Source: Rossellomorea orangium
GTDB taxonomy: Bacteria; Bacillota; Bacilli; Bacillales; Bacillaceae_B
NCBI RefSeq assembly: GCF_019334305.1
Contig: NZ_JAHWGH010000010.1
Location: 1 to 60,562 of the forward strand
Reading direction: 5' to 3'
Length of the DNA: 60,562 bases
Part shown: positions 1 through 10,588 of the stretch, in pieces
Layout: the number at the start of each line of letters is the position of its first letter
Position numbering within the stretch: position 1 is the stretch's first letter
Translations under genes and position numbers: made by a program
Notes under the pieces: model-generated
What the model was told of the DNA's origin: nothing
What the model saw: the letters and a program-made list of their open reading frames with translations, nothing else
Database searches by the model: none

Positions 1-73
1 CACGGAAGTTAAGCTCTTCAGCGCCGATGGTAGTTGGGGGATCTCCCCCTGTGAGAGTAGGACGTCGCCAGGC
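1..73 (+). rRNA. rrf: 5S ribosomal RNA, 3' part
   Basis: The window opens inside a 5S rRNA. The segment ending GTAGGACGTCGCCAGGC, with GCGCCGATGGTAGT upstream, is the conserved 3' half of Bacillaceae 5S rRNA. The 5' part lies outside the window. It is followed directly by an intrinsic terminator, so it ends an rrn operon. Confidence 0.95.
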
Positions 74-83
74 AAATAGATGA

Positions 84-115
84 AAGAGTAGCTCATTGTG
101 AGTTGCTCTTTTTTT
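84..115 (+). terminator. Intrinsic terminator of the upstream rrn operon
   Basis: A 12-bp stem (84-95 with 99-110, containing two G-U pairs), a 3-nt loop and a run of eight T residues lie 10 nt after the 5S end. Confidence 0.88.
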
Positions 116-175
116 GATATGATTGTTATAAAAAGGGTGAGAGGTGAGTCATTTTTAGGTAATAATTGGTGATAA

Positions 176-264
176 ACGCAATTAACGAAAATATGACGCA
201 ATCAAGAGTGGGAATGACGCAATCCCCCTCCGAAATGACGCAATAAATTCAAAAAAGACGCAAT
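176..264 (+). repeat. Five-copy ACGCAAT short periodic repeat
   Basis: ACGCAAT occurs at 176, 196, 217, 238 and 258. Copies two to four extend to the 10-mer ATGACGCAAT, and the fifth to GACGCAAT. The spacing is 20, 21, 21 and 20 bp, close to two helical turns. The spacer sequences differ. Function unknown. Confidence 0.8.
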
Positions 265-344
265 TATCACGAATTCCTCAAATGCCAAACTCTTCTCGAC
301 AGTCAAAACATCAGTATTTCTACAAAGAAGATCACTTTCTCTAT

Positions 345-500
345 TTAACAAATTCTTTCACCCGTCAAAAACACCCAACCCATCAAAATCAGTAACCCCC
401 ACCACTCTACCACCACACCATTCAAACCCACCCATTGCCCCATTTTCTAAATTCTATCCAACAATCTTTTATTCCCACGTTTAAAACTTTCCTTAAACAG
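345..500 (+). other. C-rich, G-depleted intergenic tract
   Basis: No gene is visible between the rrn terminator and the ctsR promoter. Bases 361-480 hold about 50 C but only 4 G on the plus strand, which is extreme strand asymmetry. C-rich, G-poor, unstructured RNA is the usual character of Rho loading sites, so this may be a backup Rho terminator for the rrn operon. That role is inference. Confidence 0.5.
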
Positions 501-527
501 GAAAACTTTTAAGGTCAAACTTCATAA

Positions 528-556
528 TTGCAAAGTTTAAAAGGCGGTTGTATAAT
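528..556 (+). promoter_or_regulatory. Sigma-A promoter of ctsR operon
   Basis: The -35 element TTGCAA (528-533) and -10 element TATAAT (551-556) are separated by 17 bp. The predicted start near 563 falls inside the CtsR operator. Confidence 0.75.
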
Positions 557-559
557 TAT

Positions 560-582
560 AGTCAAATATAGTCAAAGTCAAA
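560..582 (+). promoter_or_regulatory. CtsR operator (three AGTCAAA heptads)
   Basis: AGTCAAA at 560-566 and 570-576 are separated by TAT, matching the known CtsR box (RGTCAAA-NAN-RGTCAAA). A third AGTCAAA at 576-582 abuts it. The site covers the predicted transcription start and ends just before the ribosome binding site, which implies autorepression of the operon. Confidence 0.88.
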
Positions 583-598
583 ATGAGGAGGAGGTTTG

Positions 599-1060
599 AT
601 GAGGAACATATCCGACATCATTGAAAGTTATTTAAAGAATGTGCTAGACCTGAGTGAAAGTGAGATAGTCGAGATAAAAAGAAGCGAAATTGCTGATAAA
701 TTCCAATGTGTTCCTTCTCAAATTAATTACGTAATCAACACCCGGTTCACGATAGAGCGGGGGTATGTAGTAGAAAGTAAACGTGGCGGCGGGGGCTATA
801 TCCGGATTATGAAGGTGAAAGCCCACGATCAAGTTCATTTGATTGACCAGTTAGTGGCGCTGATTACCCAGACAATCAGTCAGAATACGGCAGCTGATAT
901 TGTTTTTCGATTGGTGGAAGAGGAGATTATTTCTGAAAGAGAAGCCAAGATCATGCTGAGTGTGATGGACCGATCCGTCATTATGGTCGATTTACCCGAA
1001 CGGGATGTCCTCCGAGGAAGAATGCTGAGAGCCATGCTGGATACATTGAAGTATGAGTAA
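599..1060 (+). CDS. ctsR: Transcriptional repressor CtsR
   Basis: Class III heat-shock repressor that binds the operator just upstream and represses clp genes. The 153-residue protein has the N-terminal winged-helix region with SQINYVINTRF and the glycine-rich wing KRGGGGYIRI (about residues 61-70). Arg62 is the position reported as an McsB arginine-phosphorylation target in relatives. The C-terminal half carries SVMDRSV. ATG 599 lies at proper distance from GGAGGAGG; a TTG at 596 is immediately upstream in frame and would add one residue. It is the first gene of ctsR-mcsA-mcsB-clpC. Confidence 0.97.
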   Translation: MRNISDIIESYLKNVLDLSESEIVEIKRSEIADKFQCVPSQINYVINTRFTIERGYVVESKRGGGGYIRIMKVKAHDQVHLIDQLVALITQTISQNTAADIVFRLVEEEIISEREAKIMLSVMDRSVIMVDLPERDVLRGRMLRAMLDTLKYE

Positions 1061-1080
1061 GGGTTAAAGAGGTGAATGGG

Positions 1081-1629
1081 ATGGTTTGTCAAGAGTGTAA
1101 TGAAAGACCTGCGACCCTTCATTTTACCAAAGTGGTAAACGGGGAAAAGACAGAGGTTCATTTATGTGATCAATGTGCCCAGGATAAGGGTGAGATGTTT
1201 ATGTTTGATTCTTCCCCCGGGTTTTCTGTGAACAATCTATTGGCAGGTCTCCTTAATATAGCTCCTGCGTTTAAGCAGGCAAAGGAAACAGAAATTCCTA
1301 AGACAGAAGTACTGCAGTGTAAAAAATGTAAAATGACGATACACCAGTTCATTAATGTAGGACGCTTTGGGTGTGCCCATTGCTATGAGACGTTTAAAGA
1401 TGAATTGACTCCTTTGCTGAAGCGTGTTCATAGCGGGAATGTCGAGCACCGTGGGAAGGTTCCGGAGCGTATGGGCGGGGCCATCCATATGAAAAAGAAG
1501 ATTCAGCAATTGAAGTCTGAACTGCGAACGATGATTGCAGATGAAGAGTTTGAAAAAGCAGCCGAGATTCGAGACGAAATTCGCTCCCTGGAAAAAGATA
1601 TTAAGCCTGAGGGAGGAGAGGAAGAATGA
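1081..1629 (+). CDS. mcsA: McsA, zinc-finger activator of McsB kinase
   Basis: Adaptor that activates the arginine kinase McsB and helps control CtsR and ClpC. The 182-residue protein has paired CxxC motifs near the N terminus (Cys3/6 and Cys29/32), a second zinc-binding region with CKKC and CAHC in its middle, and a C-terminal UVR motif rich in [15 protein letters not shown] 1081 follows AAAGAGGTG at good spacing and matches the MVCQEC start of the family; an in-frame GTG at 1072 would overlap the ribosome binding site. It overlaps mcsB by 4 nt. Confidence 0.95.
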   Translation: MVCQECNERPATLHFTKVVNGEKTEVHLCDQCAQDKGEMFMFDSSPGFSVNNLLAGLLNIAPAFKQAKETEIPKTEVLQCKKCKMTIHQFINVGRFGCAHCYETFKDELTPLLKRVHSGNVEHRGKVPERMGGAIHMKKKIQQLKSELRTMIADEEFEKAAEIRDEIRSLEKDIKPEGGEEE

Positions 1630-2708
1630 GTCTGGAGAAGTTTTTGAGCAATGCGGTTAGTTCTTGGATGAGTGAAGAGGGACCTAATTCGGATATCGTT
1701 CTCAGTTCCCGGGTAAGATTGGCGAGGAATTTAACGGACTATCGTTTTTCCACTCTTTATTCTTCTGAAGAAGCGAGAGAGATTGTGGATCGTGTGAAGG
1801 AGAAGCTTCCGTTATATCCTAAAGATTTAGGTGAATTGGAATTTTTACCTACCAGCGAGATTCAACCTCTACAAAAGAGGGTATTAATGGAGAAACACCT
1901 TATAAGCCCTAACCTGGCGGAGGATACGAATTACGGGGCTGTCCTATTATCAAGTGATGAAGATATTAGCATAATGGTAAACGAAGAGGATCATATTCGA
2001 ATACAGTGTTTATATCCAGGTTTGCAATTGGAGGAAGCTCTAAAGAGGGCCAACGTGATAGACGATTGGTTTGAAAGTGAATTTGATTTTGCGTTCGATG
2101 AAAAGCATGGCTATTTAACGACCTGTCCTACTAATGTAGGTACCGGGCTTAGGGCTTCCGTGATGATGCATTTACCGGGTCTTGTATTAACACAGCAATT
2201 AAATCGTATCATTCCTGCCATCAATCAGTTGGGATTAGTGGTGAGAGGGATATATGGAGAAGGAAGCGAGGCGCTTGGAAATATCTTTCAGATATCGAAT
2301 CAAACGACACTTGGTAAGTCGGAAGAGGATATCGTCGCAGATTTATTAAGCGTAGTGAAGCAAATCATCGAGAAAGAACAATCGGCAAGAAACGCATTAG
2401 TTCAGACGTCAAACATACAATTAGAAGATAGGATCTTCCGCTCTCTTGGGGTGCTGGAGCACAGCAGGATCATTGAATCCAAGGAAGCAGCGAAGTGTTT
2501 ATCGGATGTCAGGCTTGGAATTGATTTAGGATACATCAAAGTGATATCTAAGAATATATTGAATGAACTAATGATTTTAACCCAACCTGGATTTTTACAA
2601 CAATATTCTGGAGGTCCATTGAGACCAAATGAAAGAGATATAAGAAGGTCTTCTTTGATTCGGGAGCGAATTAAGTTAGATAAAGATACATGTGAGGAGG
2701 AAAAATAA
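1626..2708 (+). CDS. mcsB: Protein arginine kinase McsB
   Basis: Phosphorylates arginine residues, marking proteins for ClpCP degradation and inactivating CtsR during heat stress. It is a 360-residue phosphagen-kinase-fold protein with the SSRVRLARN motif (about 27-35), NEEDHIRIQ (119-127) and the active-site cysteine in [10 protein letters not shown] (Cys167). The C-terminal RPNERDIRR corresponds to the known phosphoarginine-sensing site. The start codon overlaps the end of mcsA (ATGA), suggesting translational coupling. Confidence 0.97.
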   Translation: MSLEKFLSNAVSSWMSEEGPNSDIVLSSRVRLARNLTDYRFSTLYSSEEAREIVDRVKEKLPLYPKDLGELEFLPTSEIQPLQKRVLMEKHLISPNLAEDTNYGAVLLSSDEDISIMVNEEDHIRIQCLYPGLQLEEALKRANVIDDWFESEFDFAFDEKHGYLTTCPTNVGTGLRASVMMHLPGLVLTQQLNRIIPAINQLGLVVRGIYGEGSEALGNIFQISNQTTLGKSEEDIVADLLSVVKQIIEKEQSARNALVQTSNIQLEDRIFRSLGVLEHSRIIESKEAAKCLSDVRLGIDLGYIKVISKNILNELMILTQPGFLQQYSGGPLRPNERDIRRSSLIRERIKLDKDTCEEEK

Positions 2709-2709
2709 T

Positions 2710-5157
2710 ATGATGTTTGGTCGATTTACAGAAAGAGCCCAAAAAGTATTGGCATTAGCTCAGGAAGAAGCAATTCGTTTATCACACAGTAATATTGGTA
2801 CTGAACATATTTTATTGGGACTTGTCCGCGAAGGTGAAGGGATTGCTGCCAAAGCACTTACAGCATTGGGATTAAGCCCGGAAAAAATCCAGAAGGAAGT
2901 GGAAGGATTAATCGGTAAAGGAGCCGAGAAATCCCAAACGATTCATTATACGCCGCGTGCAAAGAAAGTGATTGAACTTTCCATGGATGAAGCTCGTAAG
3001 CTGGGGCACTCATATGTAGGGACGGAACATATTTTACTAGGGTTGATCCGAGAGGGCGAAGGAGTGGCTGCCCGTGTTCTCGGAAACCTTGGAGTCAGCT
3101 TGAATAAAGCAAGGCAGCAAGTATTGCAGCTGCTTGGAAGCAATGATTCAAGCAACCATCAGGGTGGTGGCAACGCCAATGCCAATACACCGACTCTTGA
3201 TAGTTTAGCCCGTGATCTGACAGCCATCGCACGTGAAGGCAGCCTGGATCCGGTCATTGGACGCAGCAAAGAGATTCAGCGCGTCATTGAAGTATTGAGT
3301 CGTCGTACGAAGAATAACCCGGTATTAATTGGTGAGCCGGGTGTAGGGAAGACGGCGATTGCAGAAGGTCTTGCACAACAGATCATCGCCAATGAAGTGC
3401 CGGAAATCCTGCGCGACAAGCGTGTCATGACACTTGATATGGGGACGGTTGTAGCAGGTACCAAATACCGCGGGGAATTCGAGGATCGCTTGAAGAAAGT
3501 GATGGATGAAATCCGTCAAGCGGGTAACATCATCCTATTCATCGATGAACTTCATACATTGATCGGTGCAGGTGGCGCGGAAGGTGCGATTGATGCATCG
3601 AATATCCTGAAACCATCCCTTGCCCGTGGAGAACTACAGTGTATCGGTGCCACGACACTGGATGAGTACCGTAAATATATTGAAAAGGATGCTGCTCTTG
3701 AGCGCCGTTTCCAACCGATTCAAGTCAACGAGCCGACGGCAGAAGAGTCCATCCAAATCCTGAAAGGGCTGCGTGATCGTTATGAAGCCCATCACCGTGT
3801 TTCCATTACGGATGAAGCAATCGATGCTGCGGTGAAGCTGTCTGATCGTTACATCTCTGATAGATTCCTGCCGGATAAGGCGATCGATTTAATTGATGAA
3901 GCAGGATCAAAGGTGCGTCTGCGCTCTTATACGACACCACCAAATCTGAAAGAGCTGGAAGCCAAGCTGGAAGAAATCCGCAAAGAGAAAGATGCAGCCG
4001 TACAAAGCCAGGAATTTGAAAAAGCTGCTTCATTGAGGGATTCTGAGCAGAAGCTTCGTGAAGAATTAGAAGAGACTAAGAACACCTGGAAAGAAAAACA
4101 AGGTCAGGAAAATACAGAAGTGACCGTTGAAGATATTGCCAAGGTCGTTTCGAACTGGACGGGAGTGCCGGTATCGAAATTGGCTCAAACGGAAACGGAT
4201 CGTTTACTCAAGTTAGAAGAGATCCTTCATTCCAGAGTCATCGGGCAGTCGGAAGCAGTCGTGGCGGTATCGAAAGCCGTGCGTCGTGCTAGAGCCGGAC
4301 TGAAAGATCCAAAGCGTCCAATCGGCTCATTCATCTTCCTAGGACCAACCGGTGTCGGGAAAACAGAATTGGCCCGTGCCCTTGCAGAATCCATGTTCGG
4401 TGATGAAGATGCGATGATCCGTATTGATATGTCAGAGTACATGGAAAAGCATTCGACGTCCCGCTTAGTCGGTTCACCTCCGGGTTATGTAGGGTATGAA
4501 GAAGGCGGTCAGTTAACGGAAAAAGTTCGCCGCAAACCATACTCAGTCGTTCTGTTGGATGAGATTGAAAAAGCACATCCAGATGTATTTAACATTCTTC
4601 TTCAAGTATTAGAGGATGGCCGTTTAACAGACTCGAAAGGAAGAACGGTAGACTTCAGGAATACAGTCCTGATCATGACATCGAATGTTGGTGCTCAGTC
4701 CCTTAAGAGTAATAAATATGTAGGTTTCAATATCCAGGATGGAAAACAGGATTATAAAGATATGAAAGGTAAGGTCATGGAAGAACTGAAACGTGCTTTC
4801 CGACCTGAGTTCCTGAACCGTATCGATGAAATCATCGTGTTCCACTCTCTTGAAAAAGACCACCTGAAAGAGATTGTGACATTGATGTCAAATCAATTGA
4901 CCAGCCGCCTGAAAGAACAGGATATTCACTTAGAGCTCTCACCGGCTGCAAAAGAGAAAATTGCAGATGAAGGATTCGATCCTGAATACGGTGCACGGCC
5001 GCTGCGTCGCGCAATCCAGAAATATGTAGAAGATAAACTGTCAGAGGAGCTATTAAGAGGTAAAGTGCTGACAGGACAGAATATTGTTATCGATGTAGAA
5101 GATAGCGAGTTTGTTGTAAAAGTGAAAGAAGAGGAAGCAGCTAATACTCCGACTTAA
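2710..5157 (+). CDS. clpC: ATP-dependent Clp protease ATPase subunit ClpC
   Basis: Hexameric AAA+ unfoldase that feeds substrates, including arginine-phosphorylated proteins, to ClpP. The 815-residue chain shows two N-terminal Clp_N repeats (to about residue 145), a first AAA module with Walker A GEPGVGKT (208-215), a coiled-coil/UVR middle domain ([17 protein letters not shown]), a second AAA module with GPTGVGKTE (545-553), and the VGF loop that docks ClpP. ATG 2710 gives the family start [11 protein letters not shown], with AGGAGG 9 nt upstream. An in-frame GTG at 2692 lies before that ribosome binding site and is unlikely. Confidence 0.98.
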   Translation: MMFGRFTERAQKVLALAQEEAIRLSHSNIGTEHILLGLVREGEGIAAKALTALGLSPEKIQKEVEGLIGKGAEKSQTIHYTPRAKKVIELSMDEARKLGHSYVGTEHILLGLIREGEGVAARVLGNLGVSLNKARQQVLQLLGSNDSSNHQGGGNANANTPTLDSLARDLTAIAREGSLDPVIGRSKEIQRVIEVLSRRTKNNPVLIGEPGVGKTAIAEGLAQQIIANEVPEILRDKRVMTLDMGTVVAGTKYRGEFEDRLKKVMDEIRQAGNIILFIDELHTLIGAGGAEGAIDASNILKPSLARGELQCIGATTLDEYRKYIEKDAALERRFQPIQVNEPTAEESIQILKGLRDRYEAHHRVSITDEAIDAAVKLSDRYISDRFLPDKAIDLIDEAGSKVRLRSYTTPPNLKELEAKLEEIRKEKDAAVQSQEFEKAASLRDSEQKLREELEETKNTWKEKQGQENTEVTVEDIAKVVSNWTGVPVSKLAQTETDRLLKLEEILHSRVIGQSEAVVAVSKAVRRARAGLKDPKRPIGSFIFLGPTGVGKTELARALAESMFGDEDAMIRIDMSEYMEKHSTSRLVGSPPGYVGYEEGGQLTEKVRRKPYSVVLLDEIEKAHPDVFNILLQVLEDGRLTDSKGRTVDFRNTVLIMTSNVGAQSLKSNKYVGFNIQDGKQDYKDMKGKVMEELKRAFRPEFLNRIDEIIVFHSLEKDHLKEIVTLMSNQLTSRLKEQDIHLELSPAAKEKIADEGFDPEYGARPLRRAIQKYVEDKLSEELLRGKVLTGQNIVIDVEDSEFVVKVKEEEAANTPT

Positions 5158-5171
5158 TAGCAAGGGTGATT

Positions 5172-5208
5172 AAGAGGTACACGTATATGTTTTTCGTGTA
5201 CCTCTTTT
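5172..5208 (+). terminator. Intrinsic terminator after clpC
   Basis: A perfect 12-bp stem (AAGAGGTACACG at 5172-5183 with its complement at 5195-5206) followed by TTTT lies 14 nt past the clpC stop. Confidence 0.88.
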
Positions 5209-5220
5209 ATCTTAATGGAT

Positions 5221-5382
5221 GCTTGTCTGGCCTGCCCCACCCGGCTCCGTTTTTCTGATTGTCCAGCTGCGCCGGCTAGTCCCTCGAGGTCACAACTGAA
5301 AAATCCCATAAGGCAAAAAGCGCCTTTTGTGATTTCCCAGTTGTGCTTGTCGGGCCTGACCAAGCCGGCTCCGCTTTTCTTG
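5221..5382 (+). repeat. Bacillaceae intergenic repeat with hairpin core and flanking direct repeats
   Basis: Two 37-bp direct repeats (5221-5257 and 5345-5381, 31 of 37 bases identical) flank an 87-bp core. The core contains an inverted repeat, CACAACTG (5291-5298) with CAGTTGTG (5338-5345), plus AAATC/GATTT inside. The segment resembles a dispersed non-coding repeat I recall from many Bacillus genomes. Reading frames through it are not genes. It fills the gap between the clpC terminator and the radA promoter. Confidence 0.7.
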
Positions 5383-5393
5383 AGGGTATTAAA

Positions 5394-5422
5394 TTGAAAC
5401 TGATACATAAAACCGATACAAT
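5394..5422 (+). promoter_or_regulatory. Sigma-A promoter of radA
   Basis: TTGAAA (5394-5399) and TACAAT (5417-5422) have 17-bp spacing and lie about 65 bp before radA, just downstream of the repeat element. Confidence 0.65.
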
Positions 5423-5487
5423 CATCCCAAATGGTATTATCGTGAATAGTTAAGAGTACAAATAGAGTAAAAGAGGAGAAGAATAGA

Positions 5488-6864
5488 TTGGCAAAGAAAA
5501 AGACAAAGTTTGTGTGTTCATCCTGTGGATATGAGTCTGCCAAGTGGATGGGGAAATGTCCGGGGTGTAACGAGTGGAATACGATGGTGGAAGAAGTTGA
5601 AATGACAGGGAAGAAGCCCCGCACGTCGTTTATGCATTCAGAGAATAGCGGACCGTCTAAAGCAGAGAAGCTGATCTCCATCGAAACGAAGCAGGAACCC
5701 AGGGTATTGACTGAATCAAAAGAACTGAACCGGGTGCTTGGTGGTGGAGTCGTACCGGGTTCGCTCATCTTGATCGGGGGAGACCCTGGTATAGGGAAAT
5801 CGACATTGTTGCTTCAGGTTTCAGCTCAGCTAGCTGATCAGAAGCAAAAGGTTTTATATATTTCCGGAGAGGAATCCATTAAGCAAACGAAGCTTCGTGC
5901 AGATCGGCTACACGTGAAATCAGACGATTTATATATATTTGCGGAAACGAATCTTGAGTTGATTCATCAGACAATAGAACAAATCTCACCGGATTTTGTC
6001 ATCATTGACTCGATTCAGACGGTTTTTCATCCTGACGTAACATCTGCTCCCGGCAGTGTGTCCCAGGTAAGGGAATGTACGGCGGAACTGATGCGAATCG
6101 GGAAAACTAAGGGCATTGCGATTTTCATTGTAGGCCATGTTACGAAGGAAGGATCGATTGCCGGACCGCGATTGTTGGAACATATGGTGGATACCGTGTT
6201 GTATTTTGAAGGGGAGCGCCATCATTCGTATCGTATTTTAAGAGCGGTGAAAAATCGCTTCGGTTCTACGAATGAGATGGGGATTTTCGAGATGAAGGAG
6301 CTTGGTTTGGAGGAAGTGGCCAACCCATCTGAGATCTTCCTGGAGGAGCGCTCACAAGGTGCTGCCGGTTCCACTGTCGTTGCTTCAATGGAGGGTACAA
6401 GACCGGTTCTTGTGGAGATTCAAGCACTTGTGACACCGACCAGCTTCAACAATCCCCGGAGGATGGCGACCGGGATTGATCATAGCCGGGTTTCGCTGAT
6501 CATGGCTGTGTTGGAGAAGCGTGCCGGGATGCTTTTACAGCAGCAGGATGCTTATTTGAAAGTGGCAGGCGGGGTGAAGCTTGACGAGCCGGCGATTGAT
6601 TTGGCCGTCGCTGCAAGTATCGCTTCAAGCTTTCGGGATCGAGCGTCCAGTGCCCACGATTGCATTATCGGAGAAGTCGGTTTAACAGGTGAGATCAGAA
6701 GGGTATCTAGAATTGAGCAACGTGTACAGGAAGCGGCTAAGTTAGGATTTAAACGAGTGATTATTCCCCAAAATAACTTAAGTGGGTGGCAGCCGCCTTC
6801 TGATATAGAGGTCACAGGAGTATCAAATATTAACGAAGCGCTGTCAATTATTTTAGGAGGATAA
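5488..6864 (+). CDS. radA: DNA repair protein RadA
   Basis: RecA-like branch-migration helicase of recombinational repair. The 458-residue protein has an N-terminal four-cysteine zinc finger (Cys10, 13, 24, 27), Walker [10 protein letters not shown] (98-106), the RadA signature KNRFG (about 254-258) and a C-terminal Lon-protease-like domain. The start is TTG 5488, with AGAGGAGA about 9 nt upstream; this matches the family start MAKKKTKF. It is followed after 3 nt by disA, as in B. subtilis. Confidence 0.96.
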   Translation: MAKKKTKFVCSSCGYESAKWMGKCPGCNEWNTMVEEVEMTGKKPRTSFMHSENSGPSKAEKLISIETKQEPRVLTESKELNRVLGGGVVPGSLILIGGDPGIGKSTLLLQVSAQLADQKQKVLYISGEESIKQTKLRADRLHVKSDDLYIFAETNLELIHQTIEQISPDFVIIDSIQTVFHPDVTSAPGSVSQVRECTAELMRIGKTKGIAIFIVGHVTKEGSIAGPRLLEHMVDTVLYFEGERHHSYRILRAVKNRFGSTNEMGIFEMKELGLEEVANPSEIFLEERSQGAAGSTVVASMEGTRPVLVEIQALVTPTSFNNPRRMATGIDHSRVSLIMAVLEKRAGMLLQQQDAYLKVAGGVKLDEPAIDLAVAASIASSFRDRASSAHDCIIGEVGLTGEIRRVSRIEQRVQEAAKLGFKRVIIPQNNLSGWQPPSDIEVTGVSNINEALSIILGG

Positions 6865-6867
6865 GAA

Positions 6868-7941
6868 ATGGAAGATAAGAAGGCAAGAGATAAGTCCATG
6901 TCGGATATATTACAATTCGTTGCTCCCGGTGCCCCGATCAGGGATGGCATTGATAACGTGCTGAGAGCCAATACGGGTGGACTGATCGTCGTTGGATACA
7001 ACGATAAGGTGAAGTCTGTATTGGACGGGGGATTTCATATTAATTGTGCATTCTCTCCAAGCTACCTTTATGAACTGGCTAAAATGGACGGGGCCATCAT
7101 CCTGAACGAAGCAGGGACGAAGATTATTTTGGCAAATGCACAACTGGCTCCCGATGTGTACGTCCCTTCTACGGAAACCGGGATGAGACACCGTACAGCG
7201 GAGCGGGTCGCAAGACAGACCAATGCTCTTGTCATCGCCATCTCGCAACGGAGAAACGTCATCACCCTGTATCAGGGGAACTTCCGATATGCCTTGAAGG
7301 ATATCTCTGTCATCTTGACGAAGGCCAATCAGGCGATTCAAACCTTGGAGAAGTATAAAGTGGTCCTTGATCAGAGCATTTCTAATTTATCGGTATTGGA
7401 GTTTGAAGAGCTTGTCACCCAAAGTGACCTGCTGCAAGTTCTTCACCGGTTCGAAATGGTTCTGCGCATCAAGAATGAGTTGTTGACTTATTTAAGCGAG
7501 CTTGGTGTCGAAGGTAGATTGATCCGCCTTCAGATGAATGAGCTATTGACGGATATTGAAGATGAAGCCATGCTCATCATCAGGGACTATTCACATGAAA
7601 GAAATATCAAGCCGTTTGAACTTCTTTATAAGTTTCAGGAACTGGTTCATTCAGAAGTATTAGAGGATAATGTCCTATTGAAATTATTGGGCTATCACGG
7701 GTATGTCCATCACGATGATGCCATCTATCCAAGAGGATACCGCGTATTGAATAAAATTCCCCGGTTACCGATTGTGATCATTGAAAACCTTATTACAAGA
7801 TTTGAAACCCTCCCTCATGTAGTGAGTGCTTCAGTGGATGATCTGGACGAAGTGGAAGGGATCGGCGAAGTGAGGGCAAGGAAAATCAAAGAAGGGTTAA
7901 AGCTGATCAAAGAACAGACGTTTGCAGATCGACAGCTGTAG
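6868..7941 (+). CDS. disA: DNA integrity scanning diadenylate cyclase DisA
   Basis: Makes cyclic di-AMP from two ATP and scans DNA for branched structures, linking DNA damage to sporulation. The 357-residue protein has the DAC domain with DGA (74-76) and RHR (107-109) catalytic motifs, an all-helical linker, and a C-terminal helix-hairpin-helix DNA-binding region ([15 protein letters not shown]). It sits directly behind radA, probably co-transcribed. Confidence 0.97.
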   Translation: MEDKKARDKSMSDILQFVAPGAPIRDGIDNVLRANTGGLIVVGYNDKVKSVLDGGFHINCAFSPSYLYELAKMDGAIILNEAGTKIILANAQLAPDVYVPSTETGMRHRTAERVARQTNALVIAISQRRNVITLYQGNFRYALKDISVILTKANQAIQTLEKYKVVLDQSISNLSVLEFEELVTQSDLLQVLHRFEMVLRIKNELLTYLSELGVEGRLIRLQMNELLTDIEDEAMLIIRDYSHERNIKPFELLYKFQELVHSEVLEDNVLLKLLGYHGYVHHDDAIYPRGYRVLNKIPRLPIVIIENLITRFETLPHVVSASVDDLDEVEGIGEVRARKIKEGLKLIKEQTFADRQL

Positions 7942-8128
7942 GTAAAGAGTCCTGCATTTGCCATATATGGTATAAATGTAGCATTTTCAAAAAATTGACA
8001 GTTTATTTAAGACGTGTTAGCCTTCACTTAAGGAAGCTAGTAATATGGGATAAGTTTATCAAAAAGGTTTCCACAGTATTAAATTTGAAATTTTCAAGGC
8101 TCATACGTTTCAAAAATAGTAAATTGTT

Positions 8129-8134
8129 TATAAT
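8129..8134 (+). promoter_or_regulatory. Possible promoter -10 element for yacL
   Basis: A perfect TATAAT lies 20 bp before the yacL start in the 213-bp gap after disA. No convincing -35 is seen at 16-18 bp, so this is tentative. A separate TTGACA at 7995 lacks a good -10. Confidence 0.35.
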
Positions 8135-8154
8135 GAGTAGGAGGAGGTGAGGGA

Positions 8155-9246
8155 ATGTTAAAAAGAATCGTGCAAGCGTGCTTCCTGATCGTTGGAGGAA
8201 CACTGGGGATATTTCTACTTCCCGAATTATTTACCGTCATAAACCTATCGGACATTCCTTTAATAAATAACCCTTATATGACTGCTATATTTGGTGCCAT
8301 TATTTTTTATATTCTTACGTTTTGGGCAGTCGAGTATGTCGTCAATTTCGTCAAGTGGTTTGAAGATAGCTTGGTTAAGGCACCGGTAACGGATTTGTTA
8401 TTTGGTAGTTTAGGCCTGATTATCGGTCTGTTTGTTGCGTATTTATCTGGCATCCCGTTCAATCAGATGGAGATCCCGATTGTCAACACGGTGGTTCCTA
8501 TTCTATTAACGCTGCTTCTTGGATATTTAGGATTCCAGGTCGGGTTTAAGAAAAGGGATGAACTGGTCGGTTTATTCGGTACAGGGAATCGCGGTAAGAA
8601 AAAAGGGACGGACGAGGACCTTGATGAAGAGGGTGTGAAGACCCTCAAGATATTGGATACGAGTGTAATCATTGACGGCCGTATCGCGGATATCTGCCAA
8701 ACAGGATTTTTGGAAGGGATCGTTGTGATTCCGCAATTCGTACTGGAGGAGCTCCAGCATATCGCGGATTCTTCTGATGTGTTGAAGCGAAATCGTGGGC
8801 GACGCGGGCTTGATATCCTGAATAGGATCCAGAAGGAGCTTCCTGTCGAGGTTCAGATTTATGAAGGTGACTTTGAGGAAATCCAGGAAGTGGATTCGAA
8901 GCTTGTGAAATTAGCGAAGCTTACGAATGGAATCGTTGTAACGAATGATTTTAACTTGAATAAAGTGTGTGACCTTCAAGGCGTACAAGTCCTGAATATC
9001 AACGATTTGGCCAATGCCGTCAAGCCGGTGGTATTACCTGGCGAAGAATTGAAGGTCCAGGTAATTAAAGATGGGAAAGAGCATAACCAGGGGATCGCAT
9101 ACCTGGATGATGGCACGATGATCGTCGTGGAAGAAGGCCGCAATTACATCGGTAAGTATATCGACGTACTCGTGACATCCGTTCTTCAAACGTCTGCTGG
9201 CCGGATGATCTTTGCGAAACCGAAGCAATTAGAAAAAGCATTATAA
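8155..9246 (+). CDS. yacL: Membrane PIN/TRAM-domain protein YacL
   Basis: The 363-residue protein has four predicted N-terminal membrane helices (to about residue 125), a PIN-type nuclease domain starting at [14 protein letters not shown] with further conserved acidic residues (TNDFNLNK), and a C-terminal TRAM-like region. PIN domains are usually metal-dependent RNases; the substrate of this membrane family is not known to me. ATG 8155 follows AGGAGGAGGTGA. The position between disA and ispD is conserved in Bacillaceae. Confidence 0.92.
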   Translation: MLKRIVQACFLIVGGTLGIFLLPELFTVINLSDIPLINNPYMTAIFGAIIFYILTFWAVEYVVNFVKWFEDSLVKAPVTDLLFGSLGLIIGLFVAYLSGIPFNQMEIPIVNTVVPILLTLLLGYLGFQVGFKKRDELVGLFGTGNRGKKKGTDEDLDEEGVKTLKILDTSVIIDGRIADICQTGFLEGIVVIPQFVLEELQHIADSSDVLKRNRGRRGLDILNRIQKELPVEVQIYEGDFEEIQEVDSKLVKLAKLTNGIVVTNDFNLNKVCDLQGVQVLNINDLANAVKPVVLPGEELKVQVIKDGKEHNQGIAYLDDGTMIVVEEGRNYIGKYIDVLVTSVLQTSAGRMIFAKPKQLEKAL

Positions 9247-9263
9247 GAAACCTCTTTGTAAGC

Positions 9264-9292
9264 CTGACTCCATTGATTCAGTAAGGTATAAT
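9264..9292 (+). promoter_or_regulatory. Probable sigma-A promoter of ispD
   Basis: CTGACT (9264-9269) and perfect TATAAT (9287-9292) are 17 bp apart, 35 bp before ispD. Confidence 0.5.
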
Positions 9293-9315
9293 GAATAGTA
9301 TTACTTGTGTATTAA

Positions 9316-10500
<1,185 letters not shown>

Positions 10501-10501
<1 letters not shown>

Positions 10502-10523
10502 GGGATAAATTCGCTTTATTCCC
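10501..10523 (+). other. Hairpin after ispF without T-tract
   Basis: A 9-bp stem (10501-10509 with 10515-10523, one G-U) with loop TTCGC begins at the last base of the ispF stop. No T-run follows, so it is not a standard terminator. It may protect the mRNA end. Confidence 0.4.
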
Positions 10524-10588
10524 ATACTTAACGGTGTTAAAATAGGTCTTAGACTTTAAAGCAGGAATCATAAGAGGAGGAAATACAA

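Noticed and set aside
5154..5768. Minus-strand open frame of 204 codons across the clpC-radA gap
   Set aside because: It runs through the repeat element and antisense to radA, has no family similarity and no suitable start context.
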